64,000 bases of DNA from Aplidium turbinatum (taxonomy: Eukaryota > Chordata > Ascidiacea > Aplousobranchia > Polyclinidae), in the NCBI GenBank assembly GCA_918807975.1, contig OU964925.1, forward strand, positions 8,904,798-8,968,797, given 5' to 3'. Shown here one piece after another: positions 30,529 to 43,900 of the stretch (position 1 is its first letter; every line of letters begins with the position of its first letter). The translations under genes and the position numbers were made by a program. Under the pieces are notes generated by a model. That model saw only the letters and a list, made by a program, of their open reading frames with translations. It searched no databases and had not been told where the DNA came from.

Positions 30529-32462
30529 GTCCATATTACACGACTTTCCCCTATTGGCAAAACTCGCTCTTTTAATGCAGTTTTGTTTAAAATTAGGCAA
30601 GTTTTTTTAGACTGAAAGCATCATTCCCAAGCATAAAGAGACTGAAAGCATCATTCTCAATATCGTGACGTCACACGCGTGCCAAAGTGGGATTGTAACT
30701 CCCAACCCCTCCCCCCCCCCCCCTTGGCTACGCCACTGGCCATTGATATGCCAGACGTCTTCATCATATTCCAGTATGGTTTTAGTTTAGACTTTATCCA
30801 TTTCTCTCTCACTAATCACTATAATAGGCTTACAGAACACTACGCCACATCGGCATACCTGGGGCGGGGTAGGTGGATTGGGCCATGTATTTCGTATTGG
30901 CTTAGTCTATAAAACAGCATTGTTACAGTGATTGCTTTGACAAGCAATGCAAAACATATTAAATGCCTTAATCTACGTCTTTAACTACTAAACCATTTTT
31001 AAGGGGGGGGAGGGGGGGACATGGCACAATGCCCCCCTCCCTGCGTACGCCACTGCGTATATCAACTTGAGAAAGCTCCAGCGGTGAATACCATGTGCTA
31101 ACAAAGATGGCGGCTAGAAAGTTGCGACGGTGCCGCATAAAGCGCTCTATGACGCTTCTACTCTCTTAGGATTTCTATGTCTACAGCCCGAGATTCTGGA
31201 TTTCAATCGCTTTGATTGGCTAAAAATTATCCTTGAAGCTCCACCTCTTTTCGTATTTTACAGCAATTTTTGAATCTGTTGGGGCTGCATGGAAAACAGC
31301 CCTGAATAACTTTACAGACTTTTTAAAGTCAATTTTTATTTCGCAGAATAGCGATGAGCCATGAATGTAGAAGTGTTAGGGTATTCAACAGGTTATCGCA
31401 AGTGGTAGTCCAGCCTATAAGGGCATCTCAAAATCACTTGAACCTTGTATGCAACGGCTAGGCTAGTCAAGACTAAGCTCAATACTAGTAAAGTTTGTCT
31501 CCAAAGCAATATCGTTAGTTTTTTTTAAATACAGCTTAGGAATACATAAACTTTTCAACACAGTTTGAATGCATTTTTTCAAAATATGGGGTTAAAACAT
31601 GCTCAGAACTAGGGATTGTAGATCATAGGGATGCGAAACTTCATCCGCTTTTGGCTTATCCGCAACACTAGAAGGGTTACGTTTTTTTGTAATTTACAAA
31701 ACATTTTACTTTTTATGGGTTATATAAGAAGAGTGAAGTTGGTTTTAAAGTAATTTAAGGTTTTTAGTTGAAAGCAAGCCAGCAGTAAAGCGTAAAAAAA
31801 ATGTCAAATTGGCAATTGACCCTTCTAATGTTGAAGGAACAACGGAGTTGCGCGTCCCGTAATGTACCGTGCCTAGCTCAGAACGCACCAAATTCAATGT
31901 GATTTTTCAAATTTTTCTGGGGAGACCGGGAGAGACCTCCCAGACCCCCAAGTGAAATCGTTCGCCTTCGGCGAGCTCAGCGACAGGCTTCGCCCCCCGG
32001 ACTATTTATTGCAGCCCCACTGCTCAGTGCTCACAAACACTACCAGCCGCCACTGGATATATCTAGGCCTAAGCTACTATGTTTTTGACATCTGTAATTT
32101 CCAAGCATGGAAAAACGTTTTCACAGCGATTCAGTACAGTATTTGATAATTTCTCTGTCAACTAACAGACTAGTCAAAATCATGAGGCATATTTAAGTGA
32201 CAGACTGTTGGTTAATCAGAAAGTGCATTTGTAAAAATGGTTCTTCAATCTGGAAAAAAGCTACGCAGAATTTCGCTAGCCATGGAAGTTGCAAGTCCCA
32301 TACGGAATCAAACTGCAATTTATTTTGAATTTTATTTTTTCGACAGATCAGATATGTCAAAAATGTGTGAATTTTGGTAGGCTATAGGCCTATTGCAGTA
32401 GACAATAGCAGTAGAAAACAAGAGAAATTAAATAGTATATCACTGTCTTGCATGTTTTGCAC

Positions 32463-33274
32463 CAGTGGCGTAGCCAAGAAAGGGGGGTTTGTTAGTTTCA
32501 ACCTTTCAACTTGAATTTATGGGTGTTAATACATTGTTTGCAAGAAAAGCTTTAGCCTATGATGTAATTACACGTCAAACTGTGCAAGGATGCAAGCCAT
32601 CTGTAACTGCTGAGATCGCTTGTTCGATCTAGATTAACGTCTTTAAACAGCTATTCGTTATACAAAACTTGAATATATCAAAAATAAAGTAACTTCATTG
32701 TCTCAAAGCTTTTTGTTTGACACTCATCAAGATGTATGACGTCCATGACGTTACATTTTCTAAACCTTGAATTGACTTTGAAGAATAAAAGTTAGTGACT
32801 TACCGGAATAAGATCGCTTTTTGGATCAACCAAGGAGAAAATTGATAAATAATAAAACTGTAATAATCTCGCAAAAAAAAAGCAATCAACCTATGTCTCT
32901 AAAACAAAGTTTGCCTAATTTTAAACAAAACTGCATTAAAAGAGCGAGTTTTGCCAATACCAAACATTCAAATCTCAGCCTGGAATTAGCAACATAAAAA
33001 CATAGAGACTTAGCTTTATTTCCGAAAAATGACGAAGAAAACATGATCTTATCCTTTTGCTATGCCACCGGACAGCACCGTTTTACAGGAATATTCATAC
33101 CCACAATTTTGTTGAAAATGCTCTCAGAATGCACCAAACTGAAAGTAATTTTTCAAAATTTTCTGGGGGAGGCCCCCCAGACTCTCCAACGCTAAGTGTC
33201 GCCTTCGGCGAACACGCCATCGGGCTTCACTCTGCTTAACACTTTCCCTTTCAAAATTCCTGACTACGCTACTG
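32463..33274. mobile_element. hAT C copy 2
   Basis: An 812 bp element with ends CAGTGGCGTAGCCAAG and (reverse complement) CAGTAGCGTAGTCAGGAA, flanked by an exact 8 bp duplication TTTTGCAC (32455-32462, 33275-33282). Inverted relative to copy 1. Shared words include TTTTCGGAAATAAAGC (as complement) and AGAGCGAGTTTTGCCAATA. No coding capacity. Confidence 0.9.
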
Positions 33275-35896
33275 TTTTGCACTGTCAATATTTTGCCCCC
33301 CCCCCCCATAGGTCTGGCGACGCCCCTGAATGTCGGTGGAGGCACGTCATTAGCATTACTGCAAAACCGTTCGTTCCAAGGCGTCAATTCATTTTGCAAC
33401 AAAGTATCAAAATCCAACTCCAAATCTTCGCATTAAAATTCACACAAATTTGAGAATAGTTGCTTATCTAGGTTTGTCAACTTACATCCAGTGGGAAGTA
33501 ACTGAAAAAACGCATCAAGCATTTTGCTATGCTTTAAAAAACGGGTGTTAAGTTGGGAGATGAAATCGTCGATGAATGTCAACAACATTGTTCAGATGAA
33601 TTTGATGTTCAGCAATTCTTCTCAGTGCAACGCTGTCTTGAAACAAATCAGAAATAATTTTTGCACCCTTCGTGTAGATTGCGTTGGACTTTTCGACAGC
33701 ATCCAGCCATACGTCATAACTTTCTCAAGAGCTTTCACAAGTGTAATTGACTAATTGCACTTACCACATCCAGCCTCACGTCATAACTTTCTCAAGAGCT
33801 TTCACAAGTGTAATTGACTAATTGCACTTACCACATCCAGTTGTTTACTTTGTAGTTGCTATTACTACAGTAAGTGGCAAATTGAACGAAAGTATTTCGT
33901 TCTATATCAGGAGAGAAAATACAAAGTCCGGTTTAGATATTCTGCAGAACATAGAAAAACTTCATTTTTGGTGGAGGGTTTGATCCACTTAGCCCCATGC
34001 TGGGTGCGCTACAGCTGCCCAGATTGCAATACGATCATGCAATAGTTTCCAAAATCGATAATACATTTTACATTCATTGGAAAATATGAATGTAGGCTTA
34101 GCCTATCTCATAAATTATAACAAATATGTAAATTTCCTAAACTGGCAAGATGTCAAAACATCATGGAAAGGTTGATTTTCCCAAATCTGCGACGATTTTT
34201 TTAGCAGGGAGCGACCCCACTCCTATGAGAAGCAGTAAATATGGCCTAGCATGATTTAAGCTATTGATTATATCGAGCTTCTGTTGCAATTTTTTTCTAT
34301 ATTAAACAAGCTTACTCAAAAAACATTATACACTTATACAGAATAAAATGAGTGGGCCCTTAAATTGGCCGGGGCACACGTTAACAATGCCCTGCATCAG
34401 ACCTCAACGTTAATGAAAAGTCTGATAGAATTACACTGGGATTCTACTTTGCAGTCTAATTATAAAAAAACTGTCACAATTCTAGTAGATATTTCTTGGA
34501 AACGAAACGAATTCCACTAAGTGCTGTCTCTTTTCTTATTCCATATTGTGGTAGCATCATACAGATATCCCTGGCATCATAAAAGAAAAATCTAATAGGC
34601 CTACCGACAATTTTTAGAAGACTTTTTCAGCCATACAAATAATTGCTTTTTCTATTGCACACAATTACTTTCGAGTTTTCGACACATGAAGAGACGACTG
34701 CTTCTTTCAACTAATTCATCTGCTTGTTTGAACTATTAGGTTTGGTGGCCGTACCAAATTATATTCATCATTGCTTATTGCATTGGTTAGTTCCTTTGTA
34801 TATCAGAATAAAGTCAATCAACTTGCAAAGTCAACAACGACAAACTCGACCGTATTTCAAAATATTGCACGATAAGAATTGAGTTCACTATATAAAATAT
34901 TATAAGCTATAGGTAAACCATTTTTCATCTAATTAACGCATCAATCTTCATGAACATTTGTCCGAAGTGTTTTTATCTCTGAAAGTGTTAGTCCACGTAA
35001 GATTCACAACATAGCACAAAAATGAATCATTTAACAACTTCAGTTTATAGCCTATTAGTTTCATACTTGGGTAGGCTAGGCCTACTAATGACAGCAAGAG
35101 TAGCCAGTTCCATTCTCTCGGCCAGGAGCCGAACACAGACAGCACACAATACACAGCATCGATGTATCAAAAATAGCCAATGGGAACTACTTCAAGTGGG
35201 GAATTTACGAAAAAATGCAGTTTAACCAACGTAACATCAGCATCTACCTTTTTTACTAGTTTATACAGTCCACCTTCTTTAAATGCATGCATACTAAATG
35301 AAATTTTCAAACGGAAATTAAGCATTAAAATGCGTAAACTGAATATTCAAGAATACATTTCAAAAAAAAATTGTTTTCAATGGCACTGGCAAGGCCCAAA
35401 GTCCAATGTTTCATTTATTTTTAATTTTTTCAAAATGACCAAAAAGTGGAAACACTGCTCAAGAATACGTCACTATCGACAGCAATAACAAAATCCACGT
35501 TACCACATTTGATGTTTTAACATCAGATCTAATGTTTTGAGCAAACTGTCTGATGTTTTGATGTACATACATACATAACCAACAGTTAAATCGCCCGCAG
35601 TAACAACTATTGCTCGATCAGCTGATTGCTAGTCTATAATGACGTAGACTGTACAGTCGCACGCTTCGCTGCTCACGCCCATTCCCGTTTTGAAAGCTCC
35701 GACAAACGTACGCGCGGAATGCTGATCAGACCGCAATGGGGCAAATTTTTATTGAAAATTGTTTTATGGTAGCATGTTAAACACAAAGAACGTGTAGGCT
35801 ACAATTGCCAAGTCAGGCTTTCCTTTAGTATCCCTTTAATTGGTTGAAATTGCACAGTCGTTTCCCTAGTTATTGAAAAAAAAAAGATATATACAA
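33275..35896. other. Unassigned stretch
   Basis: Apart from the 67 bp duplication I see no gene or element ends. A poly-C tract at 33296-33308 and a GTCTGGCGACGCCCCTG word suggest decayed hAT-like sequence around 33300-33330. Confidence 0.35.
33701..33834 (+). repeat. Tandem duplication, two 67 bp units
   Basis: Units at 33701-33767 and 33768-33834 start ATCCAGCC and are nearly identical (ACGTCATAACTTTCTCAAGA...). A third start (ATCCAGTTG) follows, then diverges. Confidence 0.85.
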
Positions 35897-37870
35897 TAGG
35901 GTGTCCCACTTTTAAACGACTTTTCAAGAAAATTAGGTTCGGGTCAAATTCTGAATGGATTTTCGTTACTGATTTCAAAAATGACGTTATTTTTTCATTA
36001 TGACGTCATCTTGATGTGCCAGCTAGCGGAATTTTGCTATTTTGGCCTTATCACAAATATGGTAAGAGCTAGAGACTTGGAACTTGTGCCAAAATGACCG
36101 GAAGGGACAATTTCCTATTTGTTGTCAATACAATATGAAACGCTAACTGCAACAGAAAAGAAGTTATTTTGAAAAAACATGTCTTTGCTCATTTATGGAC
36201 AAAAATATGAGAAACACGGCAATTTTGCTACTGTGACGTTTTTATTTCGGTTGTTAAGTTGCTGTGTTGCGCCACATTGTTTAACAATTAAGTACAGTGG
36301 TAGTTAGTCTAGCATATTGTATTTACAATTGATTATATACCTCAGCATTGACTTTTACATGCATATTGCAATTACTAATACTAGCTAACTTTAAACCCTT
36401 GATCATTTCGTTCAAAATCTATCAAACAAAACCACCATTCATCAACACAACACAGTTCAATGGGATTATTTATCACACCATACTGTGCAAAGCAGCACAA
36501 ATGCGCAAGTCTGTTTTGGCCAAATCATCTTGGTCATCTCGAATCAAGCCGTTCACAACGCGTTTCAGTCTGCCAATAAAGCGCTCTGTTCCTCGATTGT
36601 TGTTGTTGATCATACGCAAAAACACTGATGAAGATGAAAAACATGCAATGCGTGGAGCCATCTTACTTTCTTCGGAGAAAAAAATCACTTAAGTTGTCAC
36701 GCTTCAAAAGCGTCTGCTCGATATCAACGTTTCTTGGAAAACTTTTCTGTCTTGCCGCATCAGCAGCAAAAGGCGGAGCTTCAGCGTGGAGAACTTAAAG
36801 CAACGTTTTTAGGGCTCAACCATTGGGATGCATGCTTAACGAAATGTTTCAGAACAGCGTTGAATACTGGTTCATCCACAGATTTATATGCAAGTAATAA
36901 ATCTCTTGTAAGCAGTACCAATTGAGGGACCTTCAGCAGCGGAAGGTTTAAGATGAATGACTAAAAATGCTGGCAAATAAACACAAACAATAAAAGAAAC
37001 CATACGTTGAAGTTTAGGGATATCCTGAGGCCCAACACAATACCCAAAAATCAGCAATCTTAAGTAACCACTCGCTGTTGTTATCCAACGCGCATGGGAC
37101 ACGCTTTCTTGACGATAAAAAAGTAGGGGTTTCAAATTTCCTGGAGCAACCATCAATAAATGAGCTGCCAGAGCATGAAAACACATATGGTCCCTCCGAA
37201 AAGATGAATCTTTAGTTTCTTTCTTGTGCTCAGAAAACCATAAGATCTTGGCTTTTAAATGATTTGTGGCTATAGCTGTGATGAAACTTTACAATATTGT
37301 CGTATTTTCAGATGTTGGGGCTTAAGTTTTGGTATTTTCTTAATTATGTTCATTAAACCACCATCTTCGTATGCATTAGGGCCTTTCACTTTGCCTTCCA
37401 AAAAGCTTTTTGCGTGTGTAAAATAAATCTCATTTACATGGAAGAGACATTCAAGAGTGTGTACCACTACTACTACCACTGTACTTAATTGCTAAACAAG
37501 GTGGAGCAACTTAACAATCGAAATAAAAGCATCACTGTAGCAAAATTGCCGTGTTTCTCATTTTTTGTCCATAAATGAGCAAAGACATGTTTTTTCAAAA
37601 TAACTTCTTTTCTGTTGCAGTTAGCGTTTCATATTGTATTGACAACAAATAGGAAATCGTCCCTTCCGGTCATTTTGGCACAAGTTCCAAGTCTCTAGCT
37701 CTTACCATATTTGTGATAAGGCCAAAATAGCAAAAATCCGCTAGCTGGCACATCAAGATGACGTCACAATGAAAAAATAACGTCATTTTTGAAATCAGTG
37801 ACGAAAATCCATTCAGAATTTGACCCGAACCTAATTTTCCTGAAAAGTCGCCTAAAAGTGGGACACCCTA
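35897..37870 (-). mobile_element. Long-TIR DNA transposon, family unclear
   Basis: A 1974 bp element with ends TAGGGTGTCCCACTTTTA and TAGGGTGTCCCACTTTTAGG. Inverted arms of about 400 bp (35897-36320, 37475-37870) are similar throughout. An exact 8 bp duplication, ATATACAA, lies at 35889-35896 and 37871-37878. Between the arms, minus-strand frames give a collinear but broken protein. An 8 bp duplication with a non-CA terminus and very long arms is unusual for hAT. Confidence 0.87.
36473..37480 (-). pseudogene. Broken transposase-like protein of long-TIR element
   Basis: Three minus-strand frames lie in order: LECLFHVNEIYFTHAKSFLE then GKVKGPNAYEDG (about 37270-37480), VSHARWITTASGYLRLLIFG (about 36884-37186), and GTERFIGRLKRVVNGLIRDD then LRICAALHSM (36473-36688). 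The HVNE...F and HARW.TTA..LRL patterns recall an uncharacterised repeat protein family seen in arthropods and cnidarians. I cannot confirm that or assign a catalytic triad. Shifted frames and stops mean no intact protein. Confidence 0.55.
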
Positions 37871-37981
37871 ATATACAATCTCTATAAGTAAGTACCTTCA
37901 ACCTAATACGATGAAACATGCATAAAACGGAAGAGGCATTCAAATGAACTTTGAATACAAAACAGTAGATATTTTAAACTT

Positions 37982-40900
37982 TTACGTTTCAAGTTCATCA
38001 AGATCCAAACACATCAGTTTACAAGAAGTATGTGGTGATGGAGGATTTTTGAAAGGCATCTTTCCAGTAACTTTATCGACGTAGTCTTTGTATTTGACTT
38101 CTTTAAGTTCTTTGCATCCAAACTTGACATTCATACGTTGCGCGTAGTACGATGAAAATACACTTGAGATGTACCGAATGCTGTTGTCTTTTGCAATAAA
38201 CCTAAGTCTAAAAACATGACTATGTGAAAATCGAGATGACTCATCATGAATGTTATTATTTTTGATCGCACAGTCGCAAATAGGGTTGTGGAGTCCAATT
38301 TTCGATGCCTGATGTCGAAACCGGTTCTATGATAAAGTGTGTAATGTGGTAAGGTGAACCCCAAAGCTTCCTATGTCCATATTAATAATATTCCAACAAA
38401 TTTACCTGATTACCTCCAAGTTTACTTATAATTGAATTAGACGGCACCTTTACTACGCCACGTTGCCCATGTTCTAGCTTACCTGCGCAATCAAGGAAAT
38501 GGGTCAAAACGGTCCGCTTATGGTCACAACACGCCAAGCTCAGTTTTAGCTGTCTCTCGCACACAGCAGGTATGTACTTTCATTTCATCTTCTCGGCTGT
38601 TATTAATTACCTTTCCAATAAAAGAGACATGAGTCCCATGTTAAGATAGCCATCGTCCACTGCTACCATTTCAATCATTAGATAATCAGATGTGCCAATG
38701 TGCTCTCTGAGACCTTCACCAACTTTTTCTAAAAACTGAAAAAATAAAACAGTCCGTAAAAATCTTTGTTGCTTAAATAAATTGGAAATCAAGCTTATGA
38801 ACTCATTAGCCTAGTACAGTGAAAACAGTAGCCTATTATACATGAAAATACCAACAACGTTAAAAAAGCAGACAGGACAGCATCAAATCGTGAACGAAGC
38901 TGACAAAATATGTAAGAAAAAATTAAATTATTATGGTATACTTCCTGGTGATCAGAGCACAGCAGAGAACATACTACACTTACTACAGTAGTACTAGAAT
39001 ACACCAACTACGAACAAGAGACAACTTTTTGCCTTGGGAAGGATGCTCAATTGTTGAAGATTTAACCACATTTAACACACATCACCATCAGTGAGCTTAT
39101 ACATTCACGTTTTAGGTGCAAAGTAGTTGTATGAACATGTACTATTAATTAATAGCGCAGGAAGACTGTATAGATACATTGGAAAATGAGATAGGATGCA
39201 AGCACATTATCAAATGCCAAAGCTACGAACCCACATCTACAATATTGGGAAAAAATTTGTATCATTTCAAAGAAAACAAATTGATTGTAAACATTCTTAT
39301 CTTCTAACAGAACAAGGGCATTCTGGAAGCCTAATTCTAGCAATTTCACATCCCTGTAGACTGCTGGTTTTTTTTTTCGCTGACACTTTTCGGTCATTTG
39401 TCCGAAATGACTTGAAAAAATTCGGTCATTTTTTATTTATTTCGGTCATTTTTTCTGAGGAAAATATTTACTTCAAGTAGTTGATACAAACCAAAATTTG
39501 CACTTCTTGACTAGCCACAACATAGGCGCCAACTTTTTATGCTGTATTGATACATAAAACAATAGATGAACTAGCGATCGGCAGCAGGACAACATTTTTT
39601 GAATGCAAACCGCAACAGCTTCGCGATAAATGATCACTAGAACGAGTAGGATGCTACAATTTTACACCAGACAAAATCTGTCATTTTTATATTAATTTAA
39701 CGTCTGCAGACGTTGAATCCAGGGATTCATAGTATAGGGATCGCCAACTCGGCTGAAAATCCGACAATCGGAGTGTAAAAGTGTTGCCAGATATGTTTTC
39801 TAATTTTAGAACAAAATATTATTTTGGCATTTTTAAAGAGTAGTGGTCGCCCAAAGCTTGTCCGTTTAAAACTAACCTGAAGTTTAAAGTTGCACAAGAT
39901 TGAGTTAAAGTAGTTTGTAGTTGTGTAACTTTGCAATAAGAATGTTCTAAATTTACGTACCTGTTCCGGTGGGTCAATTGCCCTCTTGTTTAGAATTGAA
40001 ATTGTGATGAAATCTTGTTTAGAATTGAAATTGTGATGAAATCTTGTTTAGAATTGAAATTGTGATGAAAACTTGTTTAGAATTGAAATTGTGATGAAAA
40101 TTTGTTGACATTGAATTTGCGTTGTTTCTGTGTTCTGCGTGACGTGGCTTGCCTGGTGGCAAAGAGATTTCACAACTGATTATCGCCTTTTGCTGCGTGC
40201 CGGGAGCCGTTGTTTCTGGACACAATTTTGCCTGCCTTTGTGTTGAGTTTCATTTCATTATCGAAAAAAGCAAGCTAGAGAAATGAATGTGTACCACAGA
40301 TTTAAGTTGTCGTGTTAAAGCCAATGTAAGTTTATACAAAATCAAGTTTTTATCCCAACTCACTAACTCAATAAATAAATCAAGAAACAATTGCAATTAT
40401 GATTGAGGCAGACCGAGGAGGGATTGTAGGTAGGCAGTGAGCACCTACTCTTGTAACCAAAAATAAAAACTTGATTATTGGACAACTGAAGTAAAGAACT
40501 ATAAAGTATCTAAATAACGAAATAAAAGAATTAAAAGAACTAACAAAATTGGCAGAATTGAAAGAACAAGAACTAAAGGACTAACTTAAGAATAACAAAT
40601 TTAAATTTCAACCAAGGAAGACTTGCAACGAAAGACTCAGTGCAACGAAGACTCCCTGCAACGAAAGGACTTTAATATAACCGTACTTTAATTGTGTTGT
40701 AAACTGGAACTCTACTGTACCGGAGCCTAATTGTGTATAATAACTTTTTTTTAAATACTGTATTGTTTGTCAAGAGGCTTGCGTCACCGTAACTCAGCGA
40801 GCGGTAAGTCCCTAATTAATGTTGGTTACGCTGTCCATTACGTTACGTGTGTCGCTTTTAGTGTGTGTAGGCTATAGTATACAGTAGTGTAATTTTTTTA

Positions 40901-43900
40901 AATTGATAAATGGAAGGTGACGGTGGCCATCCGGTGTCTCGTGCGTTTCCCGTTGGCAGTGGGACAGGGGGCGCTGCGTCTGGGGGTGGTGCGGCGGAAC
41001 ACCCGGGCGTTGGGCAGGTGTATCCTCAGGGGGGTTCATGGCAGCCTTACCCATGCTGATTTCACTGCAGAAGCTGTGCTCAGGGACGTCAGACATAAAA
41101 AAAGAGAGGTGCTGCAGGGGGTTGGAGAATTAAGGAGAGGTCTCCCCATGGTACATGATGAAGCGTCGCTAGAGCGGGCCTTGGTTGATATGGCGGAGTT
41201 AGAGGGCAACTTTGGAGAACTGTTAGAACTTGCGAATAAACTAAAGGATAGCACTATGATATCTGAAGCTACAGAACAGGTCAGGTCAGAGATTGAGGAA
41301 TTGAGACGTACTATAAAACAGAAGCAAATCTCCAAGGTAGATACAAAATTAGGTACAATAAAAGGAAAATCAACCACCAGTGCCTCGAGTAGTCGCTCGC
41401 GCCGTTCAAAAGAAGAAGAGATTGAAATCCGGCTCGAAATGGAGAAGTTGCGGTGGGAAAAACAGATGCGGGTGACCAAAGCCAAAGCAGAGGAAGCCAG
41501 AGCCAAAGCAGAGGAAGCCAGAGCCAAAGCAGAGGAAGCCAGAGCCGAAGCAGAGGAAGCCGAAGCCAGAGCCGAAATTGAAATGCAGATCAAGGCAGCC
41601 GAACTGAGAGCAAGGCAAAGTAAGCTTGACTTGTTTTCACAATGTGGATCGGACCAAGGGTCGGAGCGCGGGCAACGACGGCCTACGGCCAGTAGTCTCG
41701 GAGTCACCGACTACATCCCTACAGCGATAGAAAAGGTCCAGAGGTGGGACGCTGACATTATCAATCCGCCTGGGAGATCCCATGACATTCATGGGGCCGC
41801 TAGCATAGATGCCCAACCTAAACAGAGCCAGGCTAAACAGGAGAATTTAATGGAACCGCCACATAGAGAAACTCCCCTAAGAAAGCTCTTTCCAGGAAAC
41901 GCCCTCACAAACAAGTATAGAACGTGGACTAAAGATAATTTTTTGGCGAAACCGCCCGGGGGGACCCATGGGGCCGCGGAAAGAGAACCTCATTATGATT
42001 ATCAACGTGATTTTCATAGAGAGAAGGTTGTGAAACCGTCACAAACATGCCCCTTAACTGTAAGGAAAGATCTTAAAGATGAGAGATGTAATTTACCACT
42101 AGTTAAAGATGATGGCTGTGAAACTCGACATGCTATGACACCCCCGCCAGGGCTTAACCCTTATCAGCACATGCGTTGACATTTTGTCAACATCGACTTT
42201 TTTGTGTGAGATTGCTCTCGCCCCTTATGCACTAGCTCAACAACATTCAGTGACGAAGGAGAACTTCTGAGTAGCTTACTGCTGTAGCGATTTCAAAACG
42301 TTAAATTGTTTCCACAATGAGTTATTTGCGTTTTAACTTAATCGGCACATCTGTTGACAAAATGTCAACAATCAGAAACTATAGGAGTTTGAAATTTAAA
42401 ACCCTTATACAGTAGGTAGCTTTTATCACAAAGTGATAACCGGCGACGTGCAGGAAAGTTGCACGTGTATTTAGTGAAAAGCTATCTGAGTAGGTCCTAC
42501 TCAGACTGGAGTTAGACTGCCAGGAGGAGTTAGACTGCCATTTGGAGTTAGACTGCCAGTCTAGGAGGAGTTAGACTGCCAGTTGATATAACTCAGAAGA
42601 AAAATACTGCCTAAGCAATTGTGTTGGAAACGTTTGCCTTAGCTCTAACTAGCTGTTACAAGACTTTACATGTGTATTAGCTCTTACATGAAATGCTAAC
42701 TATTTGAAATTCAAAGGTTGTTTCGGTTAATTACAGTAAGGTGCAAATTTACTGATAGACAGACAGAGAAGATTTTCATATCAAAAGGCCCTAAGACAAC
42801 TGCAAATAACTTCAGATGATGTTGATAGCGACTCTTATGCTGAGGCTAAAAGTAGTAGTGAATGTGAGTCCATACCAGATGTTAATGAACTGCCTTTGGA
42901 AGAGGAGGAACTGTCCGATATAGATGTCTTTGAGGAAGAAAGTGAAGATGACGAGACTGGTGGTGATACAAATCAAGAATCTAATGATGGTTCCTCAGAA
43001 GATGAAGATCAAGTACCAATAACAGCTGGCAATGCAACCTATTATGCAAATCCTTTTCCAGGCAAGTTCAGAAGAAGAAATATTTTGACGCAACAGCTTC
43101 GGATTGATGCTGCTCCTGAACTTTAATTGGATGCCTTCAAATTATTTTATCGGCCTGAAATTATACTTCAGATAATACGTGAGACGAACAGAAAAGCAAG
43201 GGACGTGAGACACGGATGTAAGCTGTTGCCTAATTCTAAACACAAAAACTTCACAATTGAAGAAGTTGAGGCTGGTCTTGCAATTATGATACGTGCTGGC
43301 TTGGACAAAGATAACTTCACCGATTTACGTCAATTGTGGGATCCTCTTGATAGTAGGCCATTTTATGGAGTGGCTATGGCACTAAATCGATTCAAATTTC
43401 TGCTACGATGCATGCGTTTTGATAACTATCGCAATCGACCAGAAAGACAAAGGGACGACAGTTTAGCTGCTATTCGAGAGGTGTGGGAAGCATTCAACAG
43501 CAATCTGCACAACGTCTACATCCCTAAGGAAGCATAGACTGTGGATGAACAACTGGTCAGATATCGAGGCAAAATTCCTGGAAGAACATACATACAATCG
43601 AAACCAAGGAAATATGGTGTAAAGTTCTTTTGGCTATGTGAAGCCACATCAGGTTTTGCTCTAAGTGGCATTATTTATTCCGGAAGTGAACTCGACTCGG
43701 CTCCTCACAGAAATCTTGCAAATGATATAGTGATGAACCTGTGTTCTGTTTACTTTGGTAGTGGTCGGGATATATACGTTGTCAGATGTTTTACATCTCA
43801 TAGTTTGGTTTGCAATCTTTTGCTTTAAAATCTTACATTGGTAGGAACAGTAATGGCTAGTCGCCGTGAAGTTCCATCGCAGCTCAAATCAGCAAGAGAA

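Larger units (their letters stand above)
26670..30737. mobile_element. hAT C copy 1, nested in hAT B
   Basis: Ends AGAGTAGCGTAGCCAGG and (reverse complement) AGTGGCGTAGCCAAGG, with an exact 8 bp duplication GGCCATTG (26662-26669, 30738-30745). The terminal ~290 bp on the left match, inverted, the right end of copy 2 at 32463-33274. Between about 26970 and 30545 its interior is replaced by further inserts, including hAT D and a LINE. Confidence 0.87.
26626..31055. mobile_element. hAT B, nested in hAT A
   Basis: Ends CAGTGGCGTACGCAGG on both sides, with an exact 8 bp duplication CGTATATC (26618-26625, 31056-31063). Only about 350 bp is its own; the rest is hAT C and its insertions. Non-autonomous as it stands. 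Confidence 0.9.
23480..32055. mobile_element. hAT A: outer element of the 23-32 kb nest
   Basis: Ends are CAGTGGCGGCTCGTGCC and (reverse complement) CAGTGGCGGCTGGTAGT, flanked by an exact 8 bp duplication GATATATC (23472-23479, 32056-32063). Just inside, a further inverted pair (about 23665-23762 and 31085-31193) shares TAGAAATCCTAAGAGAGTAG and GCCGCCATnTTTGTTAGCAC. Without its insertions the element would be about 2 kb. Inner right sequence resembles hAT C, with TTCGCCTTCGGCGA. No transposase of its own was recognised. Confidence 0.88.

Noticed and set aside
41036-41707. 223-codon minus-strand frame opposite BEL gag
   Set aside because: A shadow of the Ala/Glu-rich gag repeats; Ser/Ala-rich and without family features.
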